33,075 nucleotides of DNA, taken from Winogradskyella sp. (GTDB lineage: Bacteria; Bacteroidota; Bacteroidia; Flavobacteriales; Flavobacteriaceae). The stretch is taken from positions 1 through 33,075 of the forward strand of contig NZ_JAOARH010000045.1 in assembly GCF_025210595.1 (NCBI RefSeq). Reading direction: 5' to 3'. Each line of letters begins with the position of its first letter. The first letter of the stretch is position 1. Below, piece after piece: positions 1 through 6,940 of this stretch. The notes under the pieces were generated by a model. That model was not told the origin of the DNA, ran no database searches, and was given only the letters and a program-made list of their open reading frames with translations. Both the position numbers and the translations under genes were made by a program.

Positions 1-1582
1 CTTTAACTGCATTACTAGCAATTGAACAAGATGCATCTTCGGTAACTACACAATAAAATTGATAACTTTCTAAATCAATACCTGAGACAGAAAGTGTATT
101 GGTAGTTTCACCAGCAACTGTAGCTGGTGCTAATAAGGCACCATTAACATCTTGCCAGTTGTTTGCGTTACCATCATTAAACCTCCATTGGTAGGTGAGT
201 GTACCACTATTACCTGGCATTGCTGTAATTGAAAAAGTATAGTCTAGGCAACTGGCTGTAGCAATTGGTTGGCTAGTAACTGAAGGGTTACCTACAATAG
301 AAATAGAATAATTACCTAAATCACTAGTATCTTCTGTTCCATTACCTACCCATTCAGAGGCATTATAAGTTGGGTTTGGTCCAGTAATGTTGGTGTTTCT
401 TAAATATGAAAATCCTGTGCCTCCAGGCACAGTATCATCATGCCAATCATCAACTATAGTATTAGTGGCAGAAAAAACAAGTTCAAGGCGATCGTCATCA
501 TTAAATCCACTAAGATTACCAAAAGTAAAGTCTGGAGTAATACTAGGAGCGTTAGGGTCATTACTCACTTTACCAACTAATACTTGACCATCATTTATAT
601 TTAAGGCTGGAAAAGTATATGTAGAAGTAACAGCACCTCCTAAGGTGGCATACCTATCAACTTCATAATCTGATAAATCTATAGTTGCACCTGTTCCGTT
701 ATATATCTCAATATAACCTAGGGAGCCACTATTAGAATCATATACTTCTGAAATTATTAAATCACTAAATGGTGAGCTACAAGAACCACTAAAGTCAATT
801 ATTGTAAAATCAGAACCAGTTTCTGTACAAGCAGATTCTATTACAGAAATAGAGCCTGTGGTTATACCATTTGGTACAGTTGCAATTAATGTATTTGCAT
901 TAATATACTGTATAGAACTAGCTGCTACACCATTAAAGTTAACGGTACTTGTTGGTGTGTAGCCACTACCAGTTATAGTAACTTCAGCACCTTCAGGACC
1001 TTCTATTGGTGAAAAGCTTGTTATAGTATGTGTACAAGGAACAGATAATGTTCCATCAACTAAAACATTATCAATTCTTAAGTTTTCATTGTCTGCATTG
1101 TTTGTCATGTTTACTCTAACTTCTAGAGTCGAGCCGTTAAGTCCAGTTTGCGAAACGACAGCTGAGTTGAAATTGCCTACTAGATTACCATTTGCAGAAG
1201 CTTGTAACCAAATACCACCATTAATTCTATATGCTGTATTTATGATGTCGATATTTTCATGATCTCCATTTTCTATAGCATCTAAGCTAAAAGAAACATT
1301 TGTATACGATGAGATGTCTATTACTGGAGAATGCCAATAAGCGTTTCCGTCAAGATCTCTACCTTCAAAAACTTCATTTACAACTTGAAACCAATCTGTA
1401 GTTTCACTTAAGTTTGCTTCGGATACATCAACACTCCATGTTACATCAGATAAATCAAAAGTAGGAATAGGGCCAATGGCTCCTTTTCCATTTTGACCTG
1501 TAAAGTCTTCAGTATAGATTTGCCCAAAACCAAAATTCAAAGCACAGACAAGTAATATGAGGGATAAGCAGTTCTCTTTCAT
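1..1582 (-). CDS. Large secreted multidomain surface protein, 3' part beyond window
   Basis: The reading frame is open from the ATG at 1582 to the window edge, giving 527 residues without a stop, so the protein is truncated only by the window. Residues 1-21 form a signal peptide ending in NFGFGQ. Next comes a beta-rich region of about 170 residues, then an IPT/TIG-like fold (from 'ITSFSPIEGPEGAEVTITG'), then a lamin-tail-like domain (from 'LIISEVYDSNSGS', with the typical 'YIEIYNGTG.TIDLSDYEV'), then an Ig-like region with 'LTYQWRFNDG'. Such arrangements are known from flavobacterial cell-surface or secreted proteins that end in a type IX secretion C-terminal domain; that end is not visible here. 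No catalytic domain is seen, so it could be an adhesin or the N-terminal part of an exported enzyme such as a nuclease. Divergent from recX. Confidence 0.8.
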   Translation of the reverse strand, partial: MKENCLSLILLVCALNFGFGQIYTEDFTGQNGKGAIGPIPTFDLSDVTWSVDVSEANLSETTDWFQVVNEVFEGRDLDGNAYWHSPVIDISSYTNVSFSLDAIENGDHENIDIINTAYRINGGIWLQASANGNLVGNFNSAVVSQTGLNGSTLEVRVNMTNNADNENLRIDNVLVDGTLSVPCTHTITSFSPIEGPEGAEVTITGSGYTPTSTVNFNGVAASSIQYINANTLIATVPNGITTGSISVIESACTETGSDFTIIDFSGSCSSPFSDLIISEVYDSNSGSLGYIEIYNGTGATIDLSDYEVDRYATLGGAVTSTYTFPALNINDGQVLVGKVSNDPNAPSITPDFTFGNLSGFNDDDRLELVFSATNTIVDDWHDDTVPGGTGFSYLRNTNITGPNPTYNASEWVGNGTEDTSDLGNYSISIVGNPSVTSQPIATASCLDYTFSITAMPGNSGTLTYQWRFNDGNANNWQDVNGALLAPATVAGETTNTLSVSGIDLESYQFYCVVTEDASCSIASNAVK

Positions 1583-1612
1583 AAAGGATTAATTATTACC
1601 GTAAACTAATTT

Positions 1613-1620
1613 CAAAGATA
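1613..1620 (-). promoter_or_regulatory. -7 promoter element of the surface-protein gene
   Basis: Read on the minus strand this is TATCTTTG, a perfect match to the Bacteroidota -7 consensus TAnnTTTG. Nineteen bases upstream lies CTG (1640-1642), a two-of-three match to the -33 TTG. The predicted start of transcription leaves a leader of about 25-28 nt before the ATG at 1582. Assigned by motif only. Confidence 0.5.
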
Positions 1621-1630
1621 AGTTGAAATC

Positions 1631-1653
1631 ATTGCAAATCAGGCTTTTGCAAT
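1631..1653. promoter_or_regulatory. Inverted repeat between divergent genes, candidate operator
   Basis: ATTGCAAA (1631-1638) and TTTGCAAT (1646-1653) form a perfect 8-bp inverted repeat separated by 7 bases. It covers the presumed -33 region of the minus-strand surface-protein promoter and lies 38 bases before the recX start. Its shape suits a dimeric regulator, but no regulator can be named. Confidence 0.35.
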
Positions 1654-1690
1654 GTAAGAAATTATTAACAAAATGTTATATTTTCGCTAT

Positions 1691-2161
1691 ATGAACCCAC
1701 AAAAAACATATACTGTCGATGAAGCGCAAAAAAAGCTTGAAAATTACTGTGCTTATCAAGAACGTTGCCATAAAGAAGTAAAAACAAAGCTTAAGGATAT
1801 GAAGATGATACCTGAAGCTATTGATAAAATTATGGTGTATCTAATTCAGAATAATTTTTTAAATGAAGAACGTTTTGCTAAAGCATTTGTTAGAGGGAAA
1901 TTTAGAATTAAACATTGGGGAAAAAACAGATTGGTTAGAGAATTGAAATTTAGAGATATTTCTAAATATGCAATTAATATAGCTCTAAAAGAAATAGATG
2001 ATAGTGAGTATTATTTAACTCTTGATGAGCTTGTTAAAAAAAGAATTAGTCAAGTCAACGAAAACAATAAATTTAAGAAAAAGAAAAAAGTAGCAGATTA
2101 CCTATTGTATAGAGGTTGGGAGAGTGGTTTGGTTTACGAAAAACTTAACGAGTACTTATAA
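1691..2161 (+). CDS. recX: Regulatory protein RecX
   Basis: This 156-residue, lysine-rich protein belongs to the RecX family, which binds RecA filaments in the cytoplasm and limits their extension. The family hallmarks are visible: 'YTVDEAQKKLENYCAYQERCHKEVKTKL' at the N-terminus, corresponding to the three-helix repeat, then 'IMVYLIQNNFLNEERFAKAFVRGKFRIKHWGKNRLVRELK', which is the most conserved block, and a third repeat ending in 'VADYLLYRGWESGLVYEKL'. Length is normal for the family. An ATG at 1673 would add six residues (MLYFRY); the ATG at 1691 is preferred because it begins just before the conserved region, but the sequence does not settle this. recA is not in the window. The gene is alone on its strand and ends at a strong bidirectional terminator. 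Confidence 0.9.
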   Translation: MNPQKTYTVDEAQKKLENYCAYQERCHKEVKTKLKDMKMIPEAIDKIMVYLIQNNFLNEERFAKAFVRGKFRIKHWGKNRLVRELKFRDISKYAINIALKEIDDSEYYLTLDELVKKRISQVNENNKFKKKKKVADYLLYRGWESGLVYEKLNEYL

Positions 2162-2164
2162 ATA

Positions 2165-2198
2165 AAAAAAGCTCTTTTATTATTAAAAGAGCTTTTTT
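2165..2198. terminator. Bidirectional terminator between recX and the beta-barrel gene
   Basis: Perfect 15-bp inverted repeat (2165-2179 and 2184-2198; core AAAGCTCTTTTA) with a 4-nt loop, A-rich on the left and T-rich on the right. It can end recX from the left and the convergent beta-barrel gene from the right. Confidence 0.85.
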
Positions 2199-2220
2199 AT
2201 AATAAATAATATAAAATGTT

Positions 2221-2712
2221 TTATAAGTTAAAACTAGCTCCTATATTAAATGTAAATTGATTGTAAATATAGTAGCCTGCATCAGATTTGTCATCACTGT
2301 ATTTTGCTAATGGAAAAGCTGCTTCGGCATAAAGACCAAACCCTTCTGTAAAGAAGTAACGTGTGCCTATATGACCACCAAAATTTTTAAAACTTAAACT
2401 AAGACCAGGATAAAAATCTAAATTCTCATCTATATTTAATACATTACCAATATTGGCGTTGAATCTTGCTTTTAAATCAAAACGATCACCAAAATCTGCG
2501 TCTAAACGATCATCAATACCTAAGGCATAAGATGATGATACACCTACAGAAATATTTTCACCAAGACCATAATCAAAAGTTAGATTAATACCTGTAGCTT
2601 CATCTTGAAAATTAGCACCAACCTGAAATTTTTGATCTCCTTTACCTTCAAAAACTTGAGAATTACTAAGAGAAAATGTTAATAACGTTACTATTAATAG
2701 TATGTTTTTCAT
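2221..2712 (-). CDS. Small outer-membrane beta-barrel protein
   Basis: Starting at the ATG at 2712 the protein has 163 residues and an N-terminal signal peptide (MKNILLIVTLLTFSLSNSQ). An in-frame ATG ten codons upstream gives MPSLFIKNSN before it, which spoils the signal peptide, so the shorter start is chosen. The mature part alternates polar and hydrophobic residues in short strands ('FQVGANFQ', 'GINLTFDYGLG', 'ISVGVSSSYALG', 'FGGHIGTRYFF', 'FGLYAEAAFPLA') and ends with 'FTFNIGASFNL', whose terminal aromatic/leucine strand fits insertion by the BAM complex. The length suggests an eight-stranded barrel. Similar proteins are annotated in flavobacteria as uncharacterised outer-membrane proteins; I cannot assign a function. 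The gene has its own promoter with a striking palindrome. Confidence 0.8.
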   Translation of the reverse strand: MKNILLIVTLLTFSLSNSQVFEGKGDQKFQVGANFQDEATGINLTFDYGLGENISVGVSSSYALGIDDRLDADFGDRFDLKARFNANIGNVLNIDENLDFYPGLSLSFKNFGGHIGTRYFFTEGFGLYAEAAFPLAKYSDDKSDAGYYIYNQFTFNIGASFNL

Positions 2713-2739
2713 GTTTGAATTTTTAATAAATAATGAGGG

Positions 2740-2747
2740 CAAATATA
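2740..2747 (-). promoter_or_regulatory. -7 promoter element of the beta-barrel gene
   Basis: TATATTTG on the minus strand matches TAnnTTTG perfectly and lies 28-35 bases from the ATG at 2712. No clear TTG is found 19 bases upstream; a 20-bp palindrome fills that position, so transcription may depend on a regulator. Confidence 0.5.
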
Positions 2748-2766
2748 CAAATTGAATTCAATTTGT
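2747..2766. promoter_or_regulatory. 20-bp perfect palindrome, candidate operator
   Basis: The half site ACAAATTGAA is followed directly by its exact reverse complement, giving a 20-bp perfect palindrome without spacer. It abuts the -7 element and fills the region from about -8 to -27 of the beta-barrel gene promoter, 10 bases after the stop codon of the upstream cupin gene. No U-tract follows and it has no loop, so a terminator is unlikely; a protein-binding site is the better reading. Confidence 0.5.
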
Positions 2767-2775
2767 GTCAGAAAA

Positions 2776-3636
2776 TTAAACGTATCGATTAGTATTGGTA
2801 ACGGCTTTTTTATTTTTCCAATCAATCCATTTTTGACCACTTATACGACGCATTAAATTATCGTAATTGCGCATTAAAAAGATATTATATATTGCTTTGC
2901 TAAGGTTTTTTGGGTTTCTGGCAATAGCTCTTAAGCTCATAGAAAAACCAGGTGTTATATAACGCATATAATGCCAATAACCTTCTGGCATATAAAGAAT
3001 TTCTCCATGATTTAAATTACAAACCCATCCTTTGGCATGTTTTAGTGCAGGCCATTTTTTAAAATCCGGATTTGCAAAATCTATATCTTCTCTAGTAATT
3101 AGAGAGTGAGGAATTTTATATAGATGCTTGGTCTGCTTTTGGTCGAAAAGAATGCACTGCTTTTTTCCTTCAAAATGAAAATGAAAGATGTTAGCTAAAT
3201 CAATATCATAATGCATAAAAGTGTATGAATCTCTTCCTCCAAAGAAAAGCATAGGTAAGCCTTTCATTAATCGTAAACCAAAATCGGGATAACTAAAATC
3301 GTTTTGAAGTTTTGGAATTTCTTTTAGAATATTCCATAAGAAGATTCTGTATTTTGTAGGTTCTCGTTTTAGTAAATCTATATAATCGCTCATCTTCATT
3401 GTGGCATGAGCTTCATTAAAACCTTCTTCGTAATTTACAGGTCTATTATCATATAATGGAACGGTTTTATCGCCTGCTACTTTTTTCATGTAATCTAAAC
3501 TCCATTTAGAATAAGCAGGCCAATCTTCTATAAATCGTTCAATAACCACAGGTTTTTGTGGTTTAAAATAATGTTTTATAAAATCAGCTTTTGTGATAGT
3601 TTCAACCCGTTGTATGTCTTGAAGATTTAATTGCAA
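2776..3636 (-). CDS. JmjC/cupin-8 family Fe(II)/2-oxoglutarate-dependent oxygenase
   Basis: 286 residues of the cupin-8 (JmjC-like) family, which contains Fe(II)- and 2-oxoglutarate-dependent protein hydroxylases related to factor-inhibiting-HIF. The family's start is clear: 'KPVVIERFIEDWPAYSKWSLDYMKK' near residues 28-52. The iron triad can be read as H142 and D144 in 'FMHYDIDLANIFHFHFEGKKQ' and H222 in 'LYMPEGYWHYM'. K160-equivalent positions after the first strand pair (GKKQCILF) fit 2-oxoglutarate binding. The length is normal and all metal ligands are present, so it is probably active. It lacks a signal peptide and is cytoplasmic. It sits between bioB and the beta-barrel gene but has its own -7 element, so shared function with bioB is not implied. 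Substrate unknown. Confidence 0.85.
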   Translation of the reverse strand: MQLNLQDIQRVETITKADFIKHYFKPQKPVVIERFIEDWPAYSKWSLDYMKKVAGDKTVPLYDNRPVNYEEGFNEAHATMKMSDYIDLLKREPTKYRIFLWNILKEIPKLQNDFSYPDFGLRLMKGLPMLFFGGRDSYTFMHYDIDLANIFHFHFEGKKQCILFDQKQTKHLYKIPHSLITREDIDFANPDFKKWPALKHAKGWVCNLNHGEILYMPEGYWHYMRYITPGFSMSLRAIARNPKNLSKAIYNIFLMRNYDNLMRRISGQKWIDWKNKKAVTNTNRYV

Positions 3637-3657
3637 GTGCTAAAACATTTTGAAAAT

Positions 3658-3665
3658 CAAAGTTA
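3658..3665 (-). promoter_or_regulatory. -7 promoter element of the cupin gene
   Basis: TAACTTTG on the minus strand is a perfect TAnnTTTG match, 22 bases before the ATG at 3636. A clear TTG at the expected -33 distance is not visible, so confidence is moderate. Confidence 0.4.
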
Positions 3666-3765
3666 ATAAAACGTTACCAAAGTTTATTTATTGTTAAACG
3701 GAATTTAAGCTGTTTTGTTTTTTTACGGTTTCAGATTTATCTGTTTCAATAAATAGATGATTAAT

Positions 3766-4872
3766 TTACTTTTCTTGTTTTCTGGTTTCTTTAGCTTTAA
3801 TTTTTTTCTGTTCGTTTCGTTGTATTTTATGTTGCGGTCTGGTCCATTTTGGCTTTTCACCTAAATCAACAAACTTAGAGTCTTTAGCCTCAATTGTTAG
3901 TGGTTGAACATTTTTTGTAAATGGCTTTTGAGGTATAAGACCTATTTTTTCAAATAGCTTCATATCTTCATTAACATCTGGGTTTGGTGTAGTTAGTAAT
4001 TTATCACCAGCAAAAATAGAGTTTGCACCAGCAAAGAAGCACATGGCTTGGCCTTCGTTAGACATTTGTGTTCTGCCAGCAGATAGCCGAACTTGTGTTT
4101 CTGGTAAGACGATTCGTGTTGTAGCTACCATGCGTATCATTTCCCATATTTCTACAGGTTTTTCATCCTCAAGAGGTGTGCCTTCAACAGCTACAAGTGC
4201 ATTAATTGGTGTAGACTCTGGTTGTGGATTTAGAGTAGATAGTGCGACAAGCATTCCTGCTCTATCTTCTATACTCTCTCCCATACCTATGATTCCTCCA
4301 GAACATACTGTAACATTGGTTTTGCGAACATTGTCAATCGTTTGCAAACGATCTTCAAAACCACGTGTAGAAATAACTTCTTTATAGTATTCTTCGGATG
4401 AATCTAAGTTGTGGTTGTAGGCATATAAACCTGCTTCGGCTAGTCGTTGTGCTTGATTTTCGGTAACCATACCAAGTGTACAGCAGACTTCCATTTCAAG
4501 CTTATTTATAGTACGCACCATTTCTAGCACCTGATCAAATTCGGGACCATCTTTTACATTTCTCCATGCTGCTCCCATACACACTCTTGAGCTTCCAGAT
4601 GCTTTTGCTCTAAGTGCTTGTGCTTTTATATGAGATACTTTCATTAAGTCATTGCCTTCTACGTTGGTGTGGTAACGTGCTGCTTGTGGGCAATAACCGC
4701 AATCTTCAGAACAGCCTCCTGTTTTTATAGATAATAATGTAGAAACTTGAACAGTATTAGGATCGTGGTGTATTCTATGAATTGTAGCAGCTTCATAGAG
4801 TAGCTCCATTAAAGGTTTGTTATAAATCTTAAGAATTTCTTCTTTTGTCCAATTGTGTCTTACATTACTCAT
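3766..4872 (-). CDS. bioB: Biotin synthase
   Basis: 368-residue radical-SAM enzyme that inserts sulfur into dethiobiotin, the last step of biotin synthesis, in the cytoplasm. The cysteine motif for the [4Fe-4S] cluster is C54, C58 and C61 in 'KTGGCSEDCGYC', followed by PQAARYHT. Further BioB signatures are 'GAAWRN', 'CCTLGM', 'YNHNLDSSEEYY', 'CSGGIIGMGE' and 'INALVAVEGTPLE', and the C-terminal 'RLSAGRTQMSNEGQAMCFFAGANSIFAGDKLLTTPNPDVNEDMKLF'. The last 25-30 residues are an unusual lysine-rich tail (HKIQRNEQKKIKAKETRKQEK) beyond the usual catalytic barrel. No other biotin gene (bioA, bioD, bioF) is adjacent. The ATG at 4872 gives a normal N-terminus. A Bacteroidota-type promoter lies directly upstream. 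Confidence 0.97.
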   Translation of the reverse strand: MSNVRHNWTKEEILKIYNKPLMELLYEAATIHRIHHDPNTVQVSTLLSIKTGGCSEDCGYCPQAARYHTNVEGNDLMKVSHIKAQALRAKASGSSRVCMGAAWRNVKDGPEFDQVLEMVRTINKLEMEVCCTLGMVTENQAQRLAEAGLYAYNHNLDSSEEYYKEVISTRGFEDRLQTIDNVRKTNVTVCSGGIIGMGESIEDRAGMLVALSTLNPQPESTPINALVAVEGTPLEDEKPVEIWEMIRMVATTRIVLPETQVRLSAGRTQMSNEGQAMCFFAGANSIFAGDKLLTTPNPDVNEDMKLFEKIGLIPQKPFTKNVQPLTIEAKDSKFVDLGEKPKWTRPQHKIQRNEQKKIKAKETRKQEK

Positions 4873-4899
4873 AGAAAAGTTTAAAATTAGAAGTTGTTT

Positions 4900-4928
4900 T
4901 AAAAATAGATATTGTGTGCCATAATCAA
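4900..4928 (-). promoter_or_regulatory. Promoter of bioB
   Basis: On the minus strand TTG (4926-4928), an 18-nt spacer and TATTTTTA (4900-4907; seven of eight against TAnnTTTG). The start of transcription would leave a leader of about 25 nt. No inverted repeat resembling a known BirA-type operator was seen. Confidence 0.4.
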
Positions 4929-4934
4929 TAAAGC

Positions 4935-4995
4935 TTAAAATCGCCTATTTGAGTGGTTTTACTTTATTTAAAACCAAGCAAATAGACGATTTTAA
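4935..4995 (-). terminator. Long two-part hairpin after the TonB-receptor gene
   Basis: Outer arms 4935-4951 and 4979-4995 (17 positions) and inner arms TGGTTTT (4954-4960) and AAAACCA (4970-4976) with a 9-nt loop. The only imperfect outer position is a C-A mismatch in plus-strand RNA but a G-U pair in minus-strand RNA, so the fold suits the minus-strand transcript of the TonB receptor that ends at 5038. A T-rich stretch follows. It is a likely terminator insulating bioB. Confidence 0.6.
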
Positions 4996-5037
4996 TGTAA
5001 AACCTATAAAGGGTTAGGGTTCTTTTATAGATTTTCT

Positions 5038-6858
5038 TTATTTAAAATTATAACGTAATCCAAATAACACGTTACTTGGTGGCATAGGTACAAAACCAGA
5101 TTCAATATAATCAGCATTAAAAATGTTGCTTGCTGTAATTGTAAATTCAGCTTGGCTTAATTTAATAGCTAGAGAAGCATCCCAAACATTATAAGTTTGT
5201 CCAGTGGTACGTTCTGCATATTTATACACAATGTTTTGACGAATATTCTTAAAAAGTTGTGTGCTAAAACGTGTTGTGTATTGATGCTTTAAAGTGTTTA
5301 GGGAATAACGAGATAATTCTTCATTTTGATCTAAAATATCATCTTCTAAAAATGCATACCCAAAACTTAAAGTTTGTGTAAAGTCTTTTATCTTAAAGTT
5401 GTAAGAAGCATCAAACTCAAGTCCTTTTGTATTAACTTCTGCAATATTAGTTGCTCTAAAGATATTTTCAGAAACATCATTTCTTATATAATCAATTAAA
5501 TTTTCAGCATCTCTATTAAATACAGCAATACTTGCACTAAATTTAGGTGATGTGTATTTAAAACCTAGTTCTTGGGCAAAAGCTTCTTCTGGCTCTAAAT
5601 CTTCGTTACCACTAGTTGCAGGATCATTATAATATAAATCAGTGTAAGTTGGTATACGATATGTATAACCAATATTACCATAAACTTTAAAGTTGTTAGT
5701 AATATCGTAACCAATATCTAAGCCTGGAAATGCATGAAATTTAAAGTCTGAAAAATACGTTAATGCTACACCAGGTGTAATGTCTAGTTTGTTATCTAGC
5801 AAACTAAAACGATGTTCTAAGAATACATTAGTCATAAAACGGTTGCGTTTACCTAGATTATTACTTCTTAGGTATATTTTAGATACATCTATCCCAAAGC
5901 CTGTAATACCTAATTCTGAAGTATACGAAGCATTAGTTTCTACACCAATTTTATCTGAAATATGGAAGTTTCTGTAAAAGCTTGGCTCATCGCGTCTTAA
6001 TAAAAACATATCTTGGTTACGTTTCCAATAGACTCTAGGTTGAATTTTTAACTTATTCTTTCTAAAAGTTGTAGAAAAAGCTATAAGGCTATTTTGAGTT
6101 TCTTCGTATTCGTGAAACGTAGGATTAGTAGTGTAGAAATTTTCTGCACCAAACTTACGTTCTAAAAACGTAGCTGTCATTTCAATAGCTTGCGCGTTTT
6201 TATTAAATATGCTTTTAAGGTAATAGTTAGCATTATCATAATCAGAGTTGTTTCTATAACCTTCAGATGTTAGTCTACCTACATGAACAATGTGAGATGA
6301 ATTTTCTTTTTCAATACCAGCTGTTACATTACCATTTAGTTGGCCAAAAGAACCAGCTTCTACATTTACAGAAGTAGAGTTTTTTAAGTTCTTTTTAGTT
6401 ACAATATTAATAGCACCTGCGAAAGCATTTTGTCCAAACACCCTTGCTGCAGGACCTTTAATGATTTCTATACGTTCTATAACCTCTAGAGGTAAAGCAG
6501 CATTCATGGTGTGGTGACCTGTTTGTACATCGTCCATTTTAATACCATCAATGAGTAATAATGTTTGGTCAAAACCACCACCTCTAATATATAAATCGGC
6601 TTGGCTACCACCTGTGCCACGACGTCTAATATCTACACCAGCAACTTGTTGTAACAGGTCTGCAATATTTACAGCAGCACTGTTTTTAATGTCTTTTGAT
6701 GTAATAATGTTTATGGTTCTTGAATTTTCTTTAAAAGGTAAATCTATTCGAGTTCCAGTTAGTGTTACAGAATCTAATTTTTGTTGAGAAACTTCTTGTC
6801 CATTTAGCTGAAAAACAGCTATTAACATAAGATTGAAAAGGATAAATTTATTTTTCAT
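5038..6858 (-). CDS. TonB-dependent outer-membrane receptor (BtuB-like)
   Basis: 606 residues with a signal peptide (MKNKFILFNLMLIAVFQLNGQ). After a short N-terminal stretch with 'SVTLTGTRIDLPFKENSRTINIIT', the plug domain spans about 40-160, with 'NIADLLQQVAGVDIRRRGTGGSQADLYIRGGGFDQTLLLIDGIKMDD' and 'LEVIERIEIIKGPAARVFGQNAFAGAINIVTKK'. The rest is a 22-stranded beta barrel ending in 'ASNIFNADYIESGFVPMPPSNVLFGLRYNFK', with the terminal aromatic residue typical of outer-membrane proteins. There is no CarboxypepD_reg domain and no SusD partner, so a small nutrient such as a vitamin, siderophore or metal complex is more likely than a glycan. No cobalamin riboswitch is seen. The gene is divergent from a MocR-type regulator, and its promoter carries an operator array, so regulation by that protein is likely; the ligand is unknown. 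Confidence 0.92.
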   Translation of the reverse strand: MKNKFILFNLMLIAVFQLNGQEVSQQKLDSVTLTGTRIDLPFKENSRTINIITSKDIKNSAAVNIADLLQQVAGVDIRRRGTGGSQADLYIRGGGFDQTLLLIDGIKMDDVQTGHHTMNAALPLEVIERIEIIKGPAARVFGQNAFAGAINIVTKKNLKNSTSVNVEAGSFGQLNGNVTAGIEKENSSHIVHVGRLTSEGYRNNSDYDNANYYLKSIFNKNAQAIEMTATFLERKFGAENFYTTNPTFHEYEETQNSLIAFSTTFRKNKLKIQPRVYWKRNQDMFLLRRDEPSFYRNFHISDKIGVETNASYTSELGITGFGIDVSKIYLRSNNLGKRNRFMTNVFLEHRFSLLDNKLDITPGVALTYFSDFKFHAFPGLDIGYDITNNFKVYGNIGYTYRIPTYTDLYYNDPATSGNEDLEPEEAFAQELGFKYTSPKFSASIAVFNRDAENLIDYIRNDVSENIFRATNIAEVNTKGLEFDASYNFKIKDFTQTLSFGYAFLEDDILDQNEELSRYSLNTLKHQYTTRFSTQLFKNIRQNIVYKYAERTTGQTYNVWDASLAIKLSQAEFTITASNIFNADYIESGFVPMPPSNVLFGLRYNFK

Positions 6859-6880
6859 TTTGTCATTTAGTTTGAAGCTG

Positions 6881-6910
6881 CAAAAGTCGTAACTTTCCGG
6901 ACTGTTACAA
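6881..6910 (-). promoter_or_regulatory. Promoter of the TonB-receptor gene
   Basis: On the minus strand TTG (6908-6910), exactly 19 nt, then GACTTTTG (6881-6888; seven of eight against TAnnTTTG). This is the best-spaced Bacteroidota promoter on this strand of the window. The leader to the ATG at 6858 is about 18 nt. The AGTCCG inverted repeat brackets the -33 element. Confidence 0.65.
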
Positions 6911-6940
6911 TAGTCCGTTTTGAAAACACATAATAGTCCG
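6898..6940. promoter_or_regulatory. Three-copy AGTCCG operator array
   Basis: Three copies of the 6-mer lie within 43 bases: CGGACT (6898-6903, inverted), AGTCCG (6912-6917) and AGTCCG (6935-6940). The last two belong to a longer direct repeat AATAGTCCG at 6909-6917 and 6932-6940, 23 bp apart (about two helical turns); the first two form an inverted repeat around the -33 TTG at 6908-6910. Direct repeats plus one inverted copy is a layout known for MocR-family regulators such as GabR and PdxR, which supports binding by the neighbouring regulator. Confidence 0.65.

Noticed and set aside
4043..4387. Plus-strand open frame of 114 codons opposite bioB
   Set aside because: Fully inside the conserved bioB gene, with no family resemblance and no promoter; an antisense shadow.
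6859..6919. Cobalamin or other riboswitch before the BtuB-like receptor
   Set aside because: The leader is only about 18-60 bases and lacks a B12 box; the AGTCCG sites explain regulation better.
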